Source: Comamonas terrae (lineage in GTDB: Bacteria > Pseudomonadota > Gammaproteobacteria > Burkholderiales > Burkholderiaceae_C). Taken from it: a DNA stretch of 64,000 nt. The number at the start of each line of letters is the position of its first letter. The first letter of the stretch is position 1. The stretch is taken from contig NZ_BCNT01000011.1 in assembly GCF_001544075.1 (NCBI RefSeq), forward strand, positions 53,943-117,942, in the 5' to 3' direction. A program made the position numbers and the translations under genes. The notes beneath the pieces are model-generated. The model worked only from the letters and a program-made list of their open reading frames with translations, had not been told where the DNA came from and did not search any database. This document shows, in pieces, positions 10,725 to 18,950 of the stretch.

Positions 10725-11729
10725 ATGCCTTTACGACGCAGACAATTCACCGCGCTGGCGCTGGGCGCTCCGCTGCTGGCGACCGCGCCGGTCGTGGTCC
10801 GGGCAGCCGGAGCGGCCACACCGGCCTGGCCGGCACAGCCCCTGACCGTGGTGGTGCCCTTTGCACCCGGCGGCAGCGTGGACGTGGCCGCCCGCCTGGT
10901 GATGCCGCGCCTGGCCGAGCGCCTGGGCCAGCCCGTGGTCATCGAGAACACCGTCGGCGCCTCGGGCACCATCGCCACGCAGCGTGTGATCAGGGCCAGG
11001 CCCGACGGCTACACGCTGCTGTTCGGCGTGGCCAGCCCGGTGATCATCGCGCCGCTGGTATCGCCAAGCAGGTTCCGCTACGACGGCCTGCGCGAGCTGC
11101 TGCCCGTGGCGCCCGTGGCCTCCTCGGTCTTTGCCCTGGTCGCACGCCCCGGCCTCGCGGCCGGCAGCGCGGACGATCTGCTGCAACTGGCTCGCCAGCA
11201 TCCGGGGCGGCTGACCTTCGGCACCGACGGCATCGGCACCAGCCTGCACCTGACCGGCGAGCTGATCCAGCAACTGGCCGGCATCGAACTGGTGCATGTG
11301 CCCTACAAGTCCGGCCCCCAGGTGCTCACCGAGCTGGCCGGCGGCCAGATCGACCTGGCCGTGCTGCCCGTGGCCCTGGTCCAGCCCTTTGTCCTGGAGG
11401 GCAAGGTCAGGGGCCTGGGCGTGACCTCGCGCCAGCGCGTGGCCACGCTGCCGCAGACACCCAGCCTGTCGGAGACGCCGGCGCTGCAGGCGCTGGACGT
11501 CGAAGCCTGGCAGGGCCTGCTGGTGCCGGCCCATACCGATGCCCGCATCGTCGAGCGCCTGGCCCGGGAAACCACCGCCGTGCTGGCCGAGGCGGACATG
11601 GGCAGAAAGCTGGCTGAAGCCGGCTTCAAGCCCCTGCGCATGACCCAGCCGCAGTTCGCCGCCTACCTGGAGCAGGAGAAGACAGTGCTCGAGAGCACCA
11701 TCCGCAAGGCGCGCATACGCATGGACTGA
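10725..11729 (+). CDS. Bug-family (TctC-like) periplasmic solute-binding protein
   Basis: 334 residues with an Arg-led, twin-arginine-like signal (MPLRRRQFTALALG, cleavage near AAGA). The Bug core follows: VVVPFAPGGSVDVAARL, VVIENTVGASG, ARPDGYTLLFG and HVPYKSGPQVLTEL. The ATG at 10725 follows CAGGAGC. Proteins of this family capture carboxylates or aromatic acids; most Comamonadaceae copies lack a dedicated TctAB pair, and none is present here. It is probably co-transcribed with the ASST-like gene and converges on another Bug gene 29 bp away. Confidence 0.92.
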   Translation: MPLRRRQFTALALGAPLLATAPVVVRAAGAATPAWPAQPLTVVVPFAPGGSVDVAARLVMPRLAERLGQPVVIENTVGASGTIATQRVIRARPDGYTLLFGVASPVIIAPLVSPSRFRYDGLRELLPVAPVASSVFALVARPGLAAGSADDLLQLARQHPGRLTFGTDGIGTSLHLTGELIQQLAGIELVHVPYKSGPQVLTELAGGQIDLAVLPVALVQPFVLEGKVRGLGVTSRQRVATLPQTPSLSETPALQALDVEAWQGLLVPAHTDARIVERLARETTAVLAEADMGRKLAEAGFKPLRMTQPQFAAYLEQEKTVLESTIRKARIRMD

Positions 11730-11758
11730 GTCGCAGGCTGGCCCGGCTTCGATTCACA

Positions 11759-12769
11759 TCATTCGATCCGGATGTGCTTTTGCGCGATGAGGTCGCCGTA
11801 GACCTTGGAATCGCTCCGGATGCGCCGCTCCAGGGACGCGGCGCTGGTATCGTCGATGCGCCAGCCCTGGGCCAGCAGCTTGCTTCGGATTTCGGGCGAA
11901 TGAAGAATTTTCTCCAGCGCCTGTGCCAGCCTGGCGCGGTGGTCGGCAGGCATGGAAGCCGGCGCCATGACGGCATTCCACACCTCGATATCCACCTGAC
12001 CGGCGCCCACCTCGGGCATGGCCGGCACACCGGGTGCCAGCGGGCTGCGCTTGCTGGAGCTGACAGCCAGCGCGGCCAGCTTGCCCGACTGCACCAGCGG
12101 CATCACGGTGGATGCCGGCAGCAGCGCCATCTGCACCTGCCCGCCGAGCAGCGCATTCACCACGGCCGGGCCGCCGTTATAGGGCACGTGGAGCATGTCC
12201 AGCCCCATGGCCTCCTTGATCAGCTCCACGCCCAGATGGCCGCCCGAGCCCGTGCCCACCGAGCCATAGTTGCCCTGGCCGCCGCCCCCACCACCCTTGA
12301 GCGCCTTGAAATAGCCCGGCACATCGGCAGCCGCCGCATGCGGCGCCACCAGTACCAGCGGCGCCGAGCCGATCATGGCCAGAGGCGCCAGGTCCTTGAT
12401 CGGGTCGTAGGGCAGCTTGGGATAGAGGTATTTGGAGCTGGTCAGCGGACCGTTGCCGATCACCCCGATGGTGTGGCCGTCCGTGGCCTTGGCCACGGCA
12501 TCCGCGCCGATGTTGCCGCTGGCACCGCCCTTGTTCTCCACCACCACGGGCTGGCCCAGCGCCTTGCCCAGGGGCTCGGCCAGCAGCCGCGCCTGCACGT
12601 CTGGCGAGGAACCGCTGGCATAGCCCACGATCAGGCGCAGCGGGCGCATGGGCCAGTCGCCCTTGCTGTCGCTCCTGGCTTGCGCCAGCGCGCCCCAAGG
12701 CAAGGCCGCTGCCGCGCACAGCAGCAAGGCCGTGCGGCGCAGCAAAGGGGATGCGGGTTTGGTTTTCAT
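11759..12769 (-). CDS. Bug-family (TctC-like) periplasmic solute-binding protein
   Basis: 336 residues with a Sec signal peptide (cleavage after ALAQA, about residue 31). Bug motifs are LIVGYASGSSPDVQARL, VVVENKGGASGNIGAD and MLHVPYNGGPAVVNALLGG. A Gly run (KGGGGGGQGNYG) near residue 160 extends the loop that usually reads HPGKLNYG. It is the last gene of a minus-strand set with the unknown 243-residue gene (22-bp gap) and the alcohol dehydrogenase, under a divergent LysR. Ligand unknown. Confidence 0.92.
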   Translation of the reverse strand: MKTKPASPLLRRTALLLCAAAALPWGALAQARSDSKGDWPMRPLRLIVGYASGSSPDVQARLLAEPLGKALGQPVVVENKGGASGNIGADAVAKATDGHTIGVIGNGPLTSSKYLYPKLPYDPIKDLAPLAMIGSAPLVLVAPHAAAADVPGYFKALKGGGGGGQGNYGSVGTGSGGHLGVELIKEAMGLDMLHVPYNGGPAVVNALLGGQVQMALLPASTVMPLVQSGKLAALAVSSSKRSPLAPGVPAMPEVGAGQVDIEVWNAVMAPASMPADHRARLAQALEKILHSPEIRSKLLAQGWRIDDTSAASLERRIRSDSKVYGDLIAQKHIRIE

Positions 12770-12791
12770 TGCAATGTCTCCGGAAAAATCT

Positions 12792-13523
12792 TCATCGAAT
12801 AGCGTAGCGTGCCATCAAATCCGGCAGCGGCGCCCTGCGCCCGGCTGCTGGCACCGGCAGTTGCGCGCGCTCCACATGGCTCTGCAGCCGGAACAAGGCC
12901 TTGCGGGGTTCGCCCAGATGCAGGCCCTGCATGCGCCCGGACCACCATTGCCCCCCCTGCGTGCAAGCCTCTTCATCGATGTGCTCGGCCAGCAGGACCA
13001 CCGTGGTCTCGCCGGCCACGGGCTTGGCAATGCGCTCCCCGCCCACGGGGTAGCACAGCGAACGCTCGGCAGGCACCACGCCGGCCATGGCGCGCAGCAG
13101 CCGCCCTTGCTGCACGGCCTGCTCCAGCGCCTGCGCGGCAAGCAGACTCCAGGCTTCGGGGTCGGCCGTGGTGGCCATCACCGTGGTCAGCGCCGTGCCC
13201 CAGGACGAGCCGGCCTGCGCCTGCAGCACGCAGGGCCGGCGCACAAAGGCGCTGAGCCGGGGCCGCATGCGCTCGGACCAGGGCGTGGGATTGGCAATCA
13301 CATCGGCATAGGCCGGCGAATCCAGCGCGGCCAGGGACTGGAGCCCGTACAGCGTGAAATAGCCATCCTCCCCCGCATAGCGGCGGCCGTAGACAAAGCC
13401 GGGCAGGCCCACGCGCTCCGGCACATGCTCGAAGGTGTGCCAGGCTTCGTATTCGGCACGCGCCGCTCCATGGTCTATGCCGTTCCACAGGGCCAGAAAG
13501 GCGCTGCCCCTGTCCGCACTCAT
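12792..13523 (-). CDS. Uncharacterised protein coupled to an alcohol dehydrogenase
   Basis: 243 residues, soluble, with no signal peptide. The N-terminal segment (AEYEAWHTFEHVPERVGLPG, about residues 22-41, followed by FVYGRRY) resembles EthD/dimeric alpha-beta-barrel proteins, which often act on small aromatic or quinone-like compounds. A second, weaker similar half may lie at about 130-240. Its ATG overlaps the dehydrogenase TGA in ATGA (13520-13523), so the two are probably translationally coupled. I do not assign a reaction. Confidence 0.75.
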   Translation of the reverse strand: MSADRGSAFLALWNGIDHGAARAEYEAWHTFEHVPERVGLPGFVYGRRYAGEDGYFTLYGLQSLAALDSPAYADVIANPTPWSERMRPRLSAFVRRPCVLQAQAGSSWGTALTTVMATTADPEAWSLLAAQALEQAVQQGRLLRAMAGVVPAERSLCYPVGGERIAKPVAGETTVVLLAEHIDEEACTQGGQWWSGRMQGLHLGEPRKALFRLQSHVERAQLPVPAAGRRAPLPDLMARYAIR

Positions 13524-14551
13524 GGCTGCACCAGCACCTTGCTGGCCTGGCGCGCGCGCGCGAGCGCAAAGCCGTCCGCGGCGCGGTCCAGCGGCATGCG
13601 GTGGGTAATCATGCGGCGCAGTTGCTCCTGATGGGCCTGCATGAAGGCCACCACCTCGCCCCAGCAGCGCTCGGGAGCGCGATACGAGCCGCGCAGCTGC
13701 TGATGGCGGCGCACCAGGGCGGTGAGGTCTATGGGCACGGGCGCGGCATGGATGCCGGCGATCACCAGCACGCCATGGGTCTTGAGCACGCGCATGGCCG
13801 GCGCCAGCACCGCCGCGGCGCCCGTGGCTTCGATCACTACATCAAAGAGAGCACTCTTCGCATACGCATCAAGGGTTTCATCGATGTTTTTCCCCTCAAG
13901 ATCGAGCACCTCGTCAAAACCCATGGAACGCAGCACATCGAGCCGCGCCGCATCGCCATGGCCGGCCACCACCACCCGGGCGGCGCCGGCGGCGCGTGCG
14001 AACAGGGCAACGCCCTGGCCGATATTGCCCGGCCCCAGCACCAGCACCCTGTCGCCGGGCGCCACGCCGCCCGTGCGCACGGCCTCGTAGCTCACCGTCA
14101 GCGGTTCGGCCAGCGCCGCGACCTCGGGGTCCACCCCTTGCGGAATCGCCACGCAGTTGCGCAGCGGCACGGCCACATATTCGGCAAAGCCGCCGTCGCG
14201 CATGACGCCGATGCCGCAGCGCGTGGTGCAGGCATCGAAATCGCCAGCCCGGCAGCGGTCGCAGCGTCCGCAGGTCACCGAAGGACGCACGGCCACCAGC
14301 TGGCCCACGGGCAGGCTGTCGGCGCCTTCGCCCTGCGCCACGACCGTGCCGCTGAACTCATGCCCCACGGTGACCGGCAGCGCCGCCGCGAGGAAGTGGT
14401 AGCTGGCCGTCCACGCATCGATGTGCAGGTCCGTGCCGCACACCCCGGTGGAATGCACGCGTACCAGCACTTCGCCCGCACCGGGTTCGGGCATTGGCAC
14501 GTCGTTGAGATGCAGGCCCTGGCCGGCCTCGGTTTTCTGCAGAGCTTGCAT
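13520..14551 (-). CDS. Zinc-dependent medium-chain alcohol dehydrogenase
   Basis: 343 residues. The catalytic-zinc ligands are in GVCGTDLH and GHEFSG. The structural-zinc Cys cluster is CGRCDRCRAGDFDAC near residues 84-98. A Rossmann motif GPGNIGQG lies near 165. Closest in style to 2,3-butanediol/threonine/sorbitol dehydrogenases. The ATG at 14551 gives the family N-terminus (MQALQKT); an in-frame ATG at 14584 would add 11 residues, and neither has a good ribosome site. An AT-rich patch at about 13846-13915 encodes GKNIDETLDAYAKSALF. Substrate unknown. Confidence 0.88.
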   Translation of the reverse strand: MQALQKTEAGQGLHLNDVPMPEPGAGEVLVRVHSTGVCGTDLHIDAWTASYHFLAAALPVTVGHEFSGTVVAQGEGADSLPVGQLVAVRPSVTCGRCDRCRAGDFDACTTRCGIGVMRDGGFAEYVAVPLRNCVAIPQGVDPEVAALAEPLTVSYEAVRTGGVAPGDRVLVLGPGNIGQGVALFARAAGAARVVVAGHGDAARLDVLRSMGFDEVLDLEGKNIDETLDAYAKSALFDVVIEATGAAAVLAPAMRVLKTHGVLVIAGIHAAPVPIDLTALVRRHQQLRGSYRAPERCWGEVVAFMQAHQEQLRRMITHRMPLDRAADGFALARARQASKVLVQP

Positions 14552-14646
14552 GGTGCACGGCGCATGTCCTGCATGCGCATCCATAAAAACAGGGCTTGCA
14601 GTGTGCGTCCGGCCTATCCATACGTCCAACACCGAATTAATATCGA

Positions 14647-14669
14647 TTCCATACCTCTTGAATATGGAA
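14647..14669. promoter_or_regulatory. Candidate LysR operator in the divergent spacer
   Basis: TTCCATA (14647-14653) and TATGGAA (14663-14669) form a perfect 7-bp inverted repeat with a 9-base spacer. It sits 12 bp before the LysR GTG start and about 100 bp upstream of the dehydrogenase start, in an AT-rich island. This suits both autoregulation and activation of the divergent operon. Confidence 0.5.
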
Positions 14670-14680
14670 ATATCCGCATC

Positions 14681-15601
14681 GTGGAACTCCGGCATCTGCG
14701 CTATTTCGTGGCCGTGGCCGAGCAAGGCAATGTCAGCCGGGCCGCGCGCAAGCTCTTCATCGCCCAGCCCCCGCTGTCGCAGCAGCTCAAGCAGCTGGAG
14801 GACGAGGTCGGCACCCCGCTGTTCACGCGCCTGCCGCGCGGCATGCAGCTGACCGCGGCGGGCGAATCGCTGCTGGAGGACGCGCGCGCCATCCTGGCCC
14901 GCGCCCAGCAGGCGCCGCTGCGCGCCCGCGAGCGCGAACGCCACGGCCAGGCCGTGCTGCGCCTGGGCCTGGTGCCATCGGCCATGCAGTCGCTGCTGCC
15001 AGGCCTGCTGCGGGCCGTTGAGCAGGCCGGGTGGGAGGTGCAGATCGAGGCACGGGAAATGATTTCGTCGCGCCAGCAGCAGGCCCTGCGCCAGGGCGAG
15101 CTGGAACTGGGGTTTGCCCGCCCCGGCAACCAGGATGCCGACGCGCTGGAGGTCGCCAGCATCGAGGACCCCTACTGCCTGGCCGTGCCGCCATCGCATG
15201 CGCTGGCCTCGGGCGATGAGCCTCTCGACCTGCAGGCCGCCGCCCGCCTGCCCTTTGTGGGCTTTGCCCGCTACCAGGACGCCGATTACTTCGACCGCAC
15301 GGTGGCGCTGTGCGCGGAAGCCGGGTTCACGCCGCTGATACGCCACGAGGCTGGCCAGCTCGTCAATGTGCTGGCCCTGGTGGCCTGCGGCCTGGGTGTG
15401 GCCATCGTGCCTTCATCATTTGCCACGCTGTACCGGGGGCAGGTGGTGTTCAGGCCGCTGCAGGCAGCGCGCCACAGCAGCCGGCTGGCCGTGCTGGCCG
15501 CGCCGCAGGCCCTGCAGGGCAACCCGGTCCTGGCCAGCGTGGCCCGGGCTGCGGCCCGCGAGCTACACGGCCTGGCCGGGCGGCTCCACCTGGCCCGCTG
15601 A
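14681..15601 (+). CDS. LysR-family regulator (CatM/BenM-like), GTG start
   Basis: 306 residues beginning MELRHLRYFVAVAEQGNVSR, the family's standard opening. The start codon is GTG at 14681; no ATG is placed correctly. The helix-turn-helix spans about residues 18-40 (AARKLFIAQPPLSQQLKQLE). The effector domain follows from about residue 90. It is divergent from the dehydrogenase/unknown/Bug operon and probably regulates it. Its last 39 bases overlap, on the opposite strand, the end of the zinc-ribbon gene. Confidence 0.92.
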   Translation: MELRHLRYFVAVAEQGNVSRAARKLFIAQPPLSQQLKQLEDEVGTPLFTRLPRGMQLTAAGESLLEDARAILARAQQAPLRARERERHGQAVLRLGLVPSAMQSLLPGLLRAVEQAGWEVQIEAREMISSRQQQALRQGELELGFARPGNQDADALEVASIEDPYCLAVPPSHALASGDEPLDLQAAARLPFVGFARYQDADYFDRTVALCAEAGFTPLIRHEAGQLVNVLALVACGLGVAIVPSSFATLYRGQVVFRPLQAARHSSRLAVLAAPQALQGNPVLASVARAAARELHGLAGRLHLAR

Positions 15602-16669
15602 GGCATCGACGGCGGCGGGGCCCGTGTGCACCGCCTTGACGGCCGGCGTGCCGCAGGCATGGCAAAAGCGCGAAAAGGCGCTCTTGCGCGTATGGCAATG
15701 GCCGCAGCGGTCGAACAGGCCGATGCCGCAGTGCGGGCAGAAGTCGATCTCGGTGTTCTTGAGGTCCACGGGTCGCTCGCAGCCCGGGCACACGCTCTTG
15801 GACAGCCGCTCCAGCGCCACGTCGTAGCTCAGCTCCTCGCGGCGCTGCACCTCGGGCAGGGCTTCCTGCAGCTTCTGCCGCTCCAGGTAGCGGTTCAGCG
15901 CCAGGATGGCATAGCGCCCCAGCAGCACCGTGACCACGATGCCCACGATGTAGCGCACATAGCCGCCGTAGTCGGGCAGATAGGGCACGAGCTCCACGAA
16001 GAAGGCAAACAGCGCAAAGAAGATGAAGCCCCAGACAAAAGGCCACCAGGTGCTCCTGCGCTTTCTGGAGAACAGCCAGCCCGCCACCACCAGCAGGGGC
16101 AGCGTGATGGCCAGGCGGTAGAGGAAGACGCGCAGCTCGATGGCGCGCATGGCCGACTGCCACTGGGGTTGGGCCGCATCGCGCAGCGCACTTTGCTCGG
16201 CTTCGGCATGGGCCACGGCCTGCGAAGCCGCCAGGCTGGCCTGTTCCTGCGCCTCCAGTGCCTGGCGGGCCTGGTTCTCCGCCTGCTTGAGCGCGTCCAG
16301 CGCCTGGGTGCGCGCCATCAGTTCCGCATCCTGTTCGGGGCGCGCGGTGGCGCGGCGCGTGGCCACCCAGTTGTCGAAGGTCTCGCGCGCCGACTGGTAG
16401 CGCGCCCTTTGCGCATCGAACTGCAGCTGCGCCGTGTCGCGGGCCTTGTCGGCCTGGCGCTGCGCGGCCTGCGCCTGCGCCCGCTGCGCCTTGACGCGCT
16501 GGGCATCGGCCGCAGGAATGAAGTCCTCCACGCTTTGCGTATGCTCCACCCGGGGCAGGTTGCCCACCACCAGGCCGCCCAGGCCGATGAGGAAAAAGGC
16601 AAAGGCCACGGCCACCAGCCAGAGGCCGCGGCGGAACCATTTTTCCGGCAGACGCAGGGATTTGCTCAT
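15563..16669 (-). CDS. Membrane protein with coiled coil and double zinc ribbon
   Basis: 368 residues. A membrane helix lies at about 14-37, then a Gln/Ala/Arg-rich coiled coil at about 50-170. Three further helices lie near 178-196, 204-224 and 232-256. A C-terminal cytoplasmic double zinc ribbon (about 290-345) has four CxxC pairs: CPGC, CPHC, CGHC and CHAC. I know of zinc-ribbon membrane proteins of this general kind but not a function. The coiled coil lies between helices 1 and 2 and would be periplasmic. The gene's 3' end overlaps the convergent LysR gene by 39 bp. Confidence 0.75.
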   Translation of the reverse strand: MSKSLRLPEKWFRRGLWLVAVAFAFFLIGLGGLVVGNLPRVEHTQSVEDFIPAADAQRVKAQRAQAQAAQRQADKARDTAQLQFDAQRARYQSARETFDNWVATRRATARPEQDAELMARTQALDALKQAENQARQALEAQEQASLAASQAVAHAEAEQSALRDAAQPQWQSAMRAIELRVFLYRLAITLPLLVVAGWLFSRKRRSTWWPFVWGFIFFALFAFFVELVPYLPDYGGYVRYIVGIVVTVLLGRYAILALNRYLERQKLQEALPEVQRREELSYDVALERLSKSVCPGCERPVDLKNTEIDFCPHCGIGLFDRCGHCHTRKSAFSRFCHACGTPAVKAVHTGPAAVDASAGQVEPPGQAV

Positions 16670-16686
16670 ACCCAGAACTCCTTTTG

Positions 16687-16732
16687 TGATAACTGCTGGC
16701 GCTTGACGGACAAGCGCTCGATCCTGTTTTTA
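16687..16732. repeat. Dispersed short repeat, intergenic full-length copy
   Basis: It contains the perfect inverted repeat GCGCTTG (16699-16705) and CAAGCGC (16711-16717) with a 5-base loop, flanked by TGATAACTG and GTTTTTA. It fills the gap between the zinc-ribbon gene and the DUF2145 gene. The same pattern recurs at 2759-2803 within a gene, and half-sites occur at 21790, 35141, 45121 and 50432. Confidence 0.65.
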
Positions 16733-16737
16733 TAGGA

Positions 16738-17535
16738 TTACTGCAGCACGCGCACCGGCTGCGCCATCTGCGTGCGCTCCAGCCACTGGGTGACGGAATC
16801 CACGGTCACGGTCTCGATGCGGCTGGCATAGCGCTTGTCGTTGGGGTGGTCGTCGAAGGCGATGTTGGCCGCCGTCATGCGCCCGCCCAGGCGCGTCAGG
16901 GCCCGGATGGTGAGCGTGCTCGGCTCATAGCCCTTGAACTGCAGCCAGGCCTGGGCCTGGTCGCGGCGCTGCACGGTGGCGGGCTCCATGGCTGCCGCCA
17001 GCGTTTCCGTGGCCCACTGGTTGGACTGCTGGTAGCGCTGGCCCCAGGCATAGCTGACCATGCTGTAGGGCTCGCTCTGCATGCGCAGCACGGTCTGCGG
17101 ACGGGTCAGGAACTGCAGCAGCGCCTGCTGCACAGCCGGCGCGGGAATCTGCAGGCCGGCCTCGTAGCGCCACAGGTCGTCCAGGAAGAACTCGCCCAGG
17201 CCCTGGCGGTACACATGGCCGCCGGCCGTGCCGCATTCATTGAGCTTGTGGACCACGCGCCAGGGGCCCTCGGGCGTGCGGTACACCCAGCCGTAGTGCG
17301 AATACACGAGGTTGTAGTTGCTCAGGTCCTGGCCCTTGCGCGCCAGCAGCACGACCTGGGTGCCGTTCCTGCGGTATTCGGCGTCCAGCGCCTGGGCCGT
17401 GCGCTGCGCCAGATCCAGGCCCCTGGCCATGGTTTCCGGCGTCAGGGGCTTGTTCTCGCAGCTGCGGCCCGCATGGGCCAGGCCCGCGCAGGCCAGCAGT
17501 GCGGCGGCAACTGTCGTCATCCATGAGTGATGCAT
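16738..17535 (-). CDS. Secreted DUF2145-family protein
   Basis: 265 residues with a Sec signal peptide (cleavage after GLAHA, about residue 22). The conserved block includes SNYNLVYSHYGWVYRT, HKLNECGTAGGHVYRQGL and FFLDDLW, the pattern I associate with DUF2145. The start ATG follows GAGGGAAACG. It lies 22 bp after the 155-residue secreted gene on the same strand; the pair is probably one transcript. Function is unknown, though family members are exported and often paired with a small exported partner. Confidence 0.8.
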   Translation of the reverse strand: MHHSWMTTVAAALLACAGLAHAGRSCENKPLTPETMARGLDLAQRTAQALDAEYRRNGTQVVLLARKGQDLSNYNLVYSHYGWVYRTPEGPWRVVHKLNECGTAGGHVYRQGLGEFFLDDLWRYEAGLQIPAPAVQQALLQFLTRPQTVLRMQSEPYSMVSYAWGQRYQQSNQWATETLAAAMEPATVQRRDQAQAWLQFKGYEPSTLTIRALTRLGGRMTAANIAFDDHPNDKRYASRIETVTVDSVTQWLERTQMAQPVRVLQ

Positions 17536-17557
17536 GGTGTCGTTTCCCTCTGAAGTG

Positions 17558-18025
17558 TTACAGGCGCTCGCTGTGCAGCAAGGCCTTGCCGATCTCGTTG
17601 GGGATGAAGGCCAGCACCTTGCCGGCCGTCGACAGGATCACGCCGGCACCGATGGCGCTGGTCTCCACCACGGTGCCCACGCCGACAGACAGGGCGCCTG
17701 CGGCATTGCCCGAAACTTCCACCACGGCGGAGACGCCGTCGGCCGTGTTCCTGAGCACGTATTTCACGCCCTTGGCACTGGCCTCCACGCCCGCCACGGC
17801 CAGCGACACGCCGCCTGCGGCCAGGAACAGCGGCACGGCGGCCGCCTCCTGCGAGTTGCCTCCCGAGGCCGCTGCCGTCACCACCGAGGCCACTGGCAGG
17901 GCCGACAGCGCCAGCGAGGTCTCGCTCTGGGCCTGTGCGGAACCGGCCCCCCCCAAAGCGCAAGCCATGCCCAGGGCACACAAACTGTTGCGAAAAGAAC
18001 GGGTGAAAGCCGAGGCGTTGATCAC
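17558..18025 (-). CDS. Small secreted Ala/Gly/Val-rich protein
   Basis: 155 residues with a signal peptide (cleavage near GSAQAQ, about residue 33). The mature part is rich in Ala, Gly, Val and Ser, with weakly hydrophobic stretches (VPLFLAAGGVSLAVAGV and AIGAGVILSTAGKV). These could associate with a membrane. I do not recognise it with certainty; similar proteins precede DUF2145 genes. First gene of a two-gene operon, divergent from the DUF3047 gene. Confidence 0.72.
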   Translation of the reverse strand: MINASAFTRSFRNSLCALGMACALGGAGSAQAQSETSLALSALPVASVVTAAASGGNSQEAAAVPLFLAAGGVSLAVAGVEASAKGVKYVLRNTADGVSAVVEVSGNAAGALSVGVGTVVETSAIGAGVILSTAGKVLAFIPNEIGKALLHSERL

Positions 18026-18176
18026 AAAAATGCTCCTGTTGTTGAAATTTGCCGCGGCGCCATGGCTGCGGTGCTGCGAATCATCGCGTTGCCGCGCCCG
18101 ATCCCGGCGAAGATTGTCTCAGTTGGCTTGCCAATCCTCCTTGGGTATCGGTTTTTGATACTTTCCTGTCCTGACC

Positions 18177-18947
18177 ATGCCGAACATCCTGCCCGCCTGG
18201 AAGCGCCTGCCCGGCCATGCCGCTCTTGCACTGCTGCTGGCCGGCGCCCCGGCATGGGCCGAAGGCCAGCACCCGCAAAGCGCCGGCCAGATCGCGTTTT
18301 CGCAGTTGCCCGAGGGGCCGTTGCCGGCGCCCTGGCACTTTGCCACGCTGCCCGGCAAGTCGCCCACGCAGTTCGGCATCGCCAGTCTCGACGGCGAGCA
18401 TGTGCTGCGCGTGAGCACTTCGGATGCCTACGGCAACCTGGTCTATCCTCTGCCCGGGGCCGTGAATGGCGCGGCGGCGGCCTTGCGGCTGAGCTGGCGC
18501 TGGCGCGTGGATCAGCTGGTCGCCAAGGCCGACATCCGCAGCCGCTCCGGCGACGATGCAGCGCTCAAGCTGTGCGTGTCCTTCGACTTCGACCGCTCAC
18601 GGCTGGGTTTTGGCGAGCGCGCCAGGCTGCGCCTGGGCCAGATCCATACCGGCGAGCGCATTCCCGCCGAAACCCTGTGCTACGTCTGGGACAACCAGCT
18701 GCCCGTGGGCACGCAGCTGCACAACGCCTTCACCCACCGCATGCGCTTCATCGTGCTGCAAAGCGGCAGCACGCATCTGGGCCAATGGATGTCCGAAAGC
18801 CGCGACCTGGCCGCCGACTATGCCCAGGCCTTTGGCGACGAATCCGCCGGCATGCCGGCCGTCATCGACATCACCGTCTCGGCCGATTCGGACAACACCC
18901 ATGGCAGCGGCCTGGCCTACATGGGCGATATCCACCTCGGCCCGTAA
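18177..18947 (+). CDS. Secreted DUF3047-family protein
   Basis: 256 residues with a signal peptide ending at PAWA (about residue 28). Typical DUF3047 features are LRLSWRWRVD, KLCVSFDFD, LCYVWDN and the closing block ADSDNTHGSGLAYMGDI. The family is exported and of unknown function; the fold is probably a carbohydrate-binding-like beta sandwich. It ends 3 bp from the convergent MFS-acyltransferase gene and diverges from the small secreted gene. Confidence 0.85.
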   Translation: MPNILPAWKRLPGHAALALLLAGAPAWAEGQHPQSAGQIAFSQLPEGPLPAPWHFATLPGKSPTQFGIASLDGEHVLRVSTSDAYGNLVYPLPGAVNGAAAALRLSWRWRVDQLVAKADIRSRSGDDAALKLCVSFDFDRSRLGFGERARLRLGQIHTGERIPAETLCYVWDNQLPVGTQLHNAFTHRMRFIVLQSGSTHLGQWMSESRDLAADYAQAFGDESAGMPAVIDITVSADSDNTHGSGLAYMGDIHLGP

Positions 18948-18950
18948 AGC

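Noticed and set aside
11759..12769. Possible recent duplication of the neighbouring Bug gene
   Set aside because: The two convergent Bug proteins share only family motifs and differ in signal peptide and loops, so a recent duplication is unlikely.
14585..15346. Upstream extension of the alcohol dehydrogenase on the minus strand
   Set aside because: It would overlap the divergent LysR gene and its promoter spacer; the family N-terminus begins at 14551.
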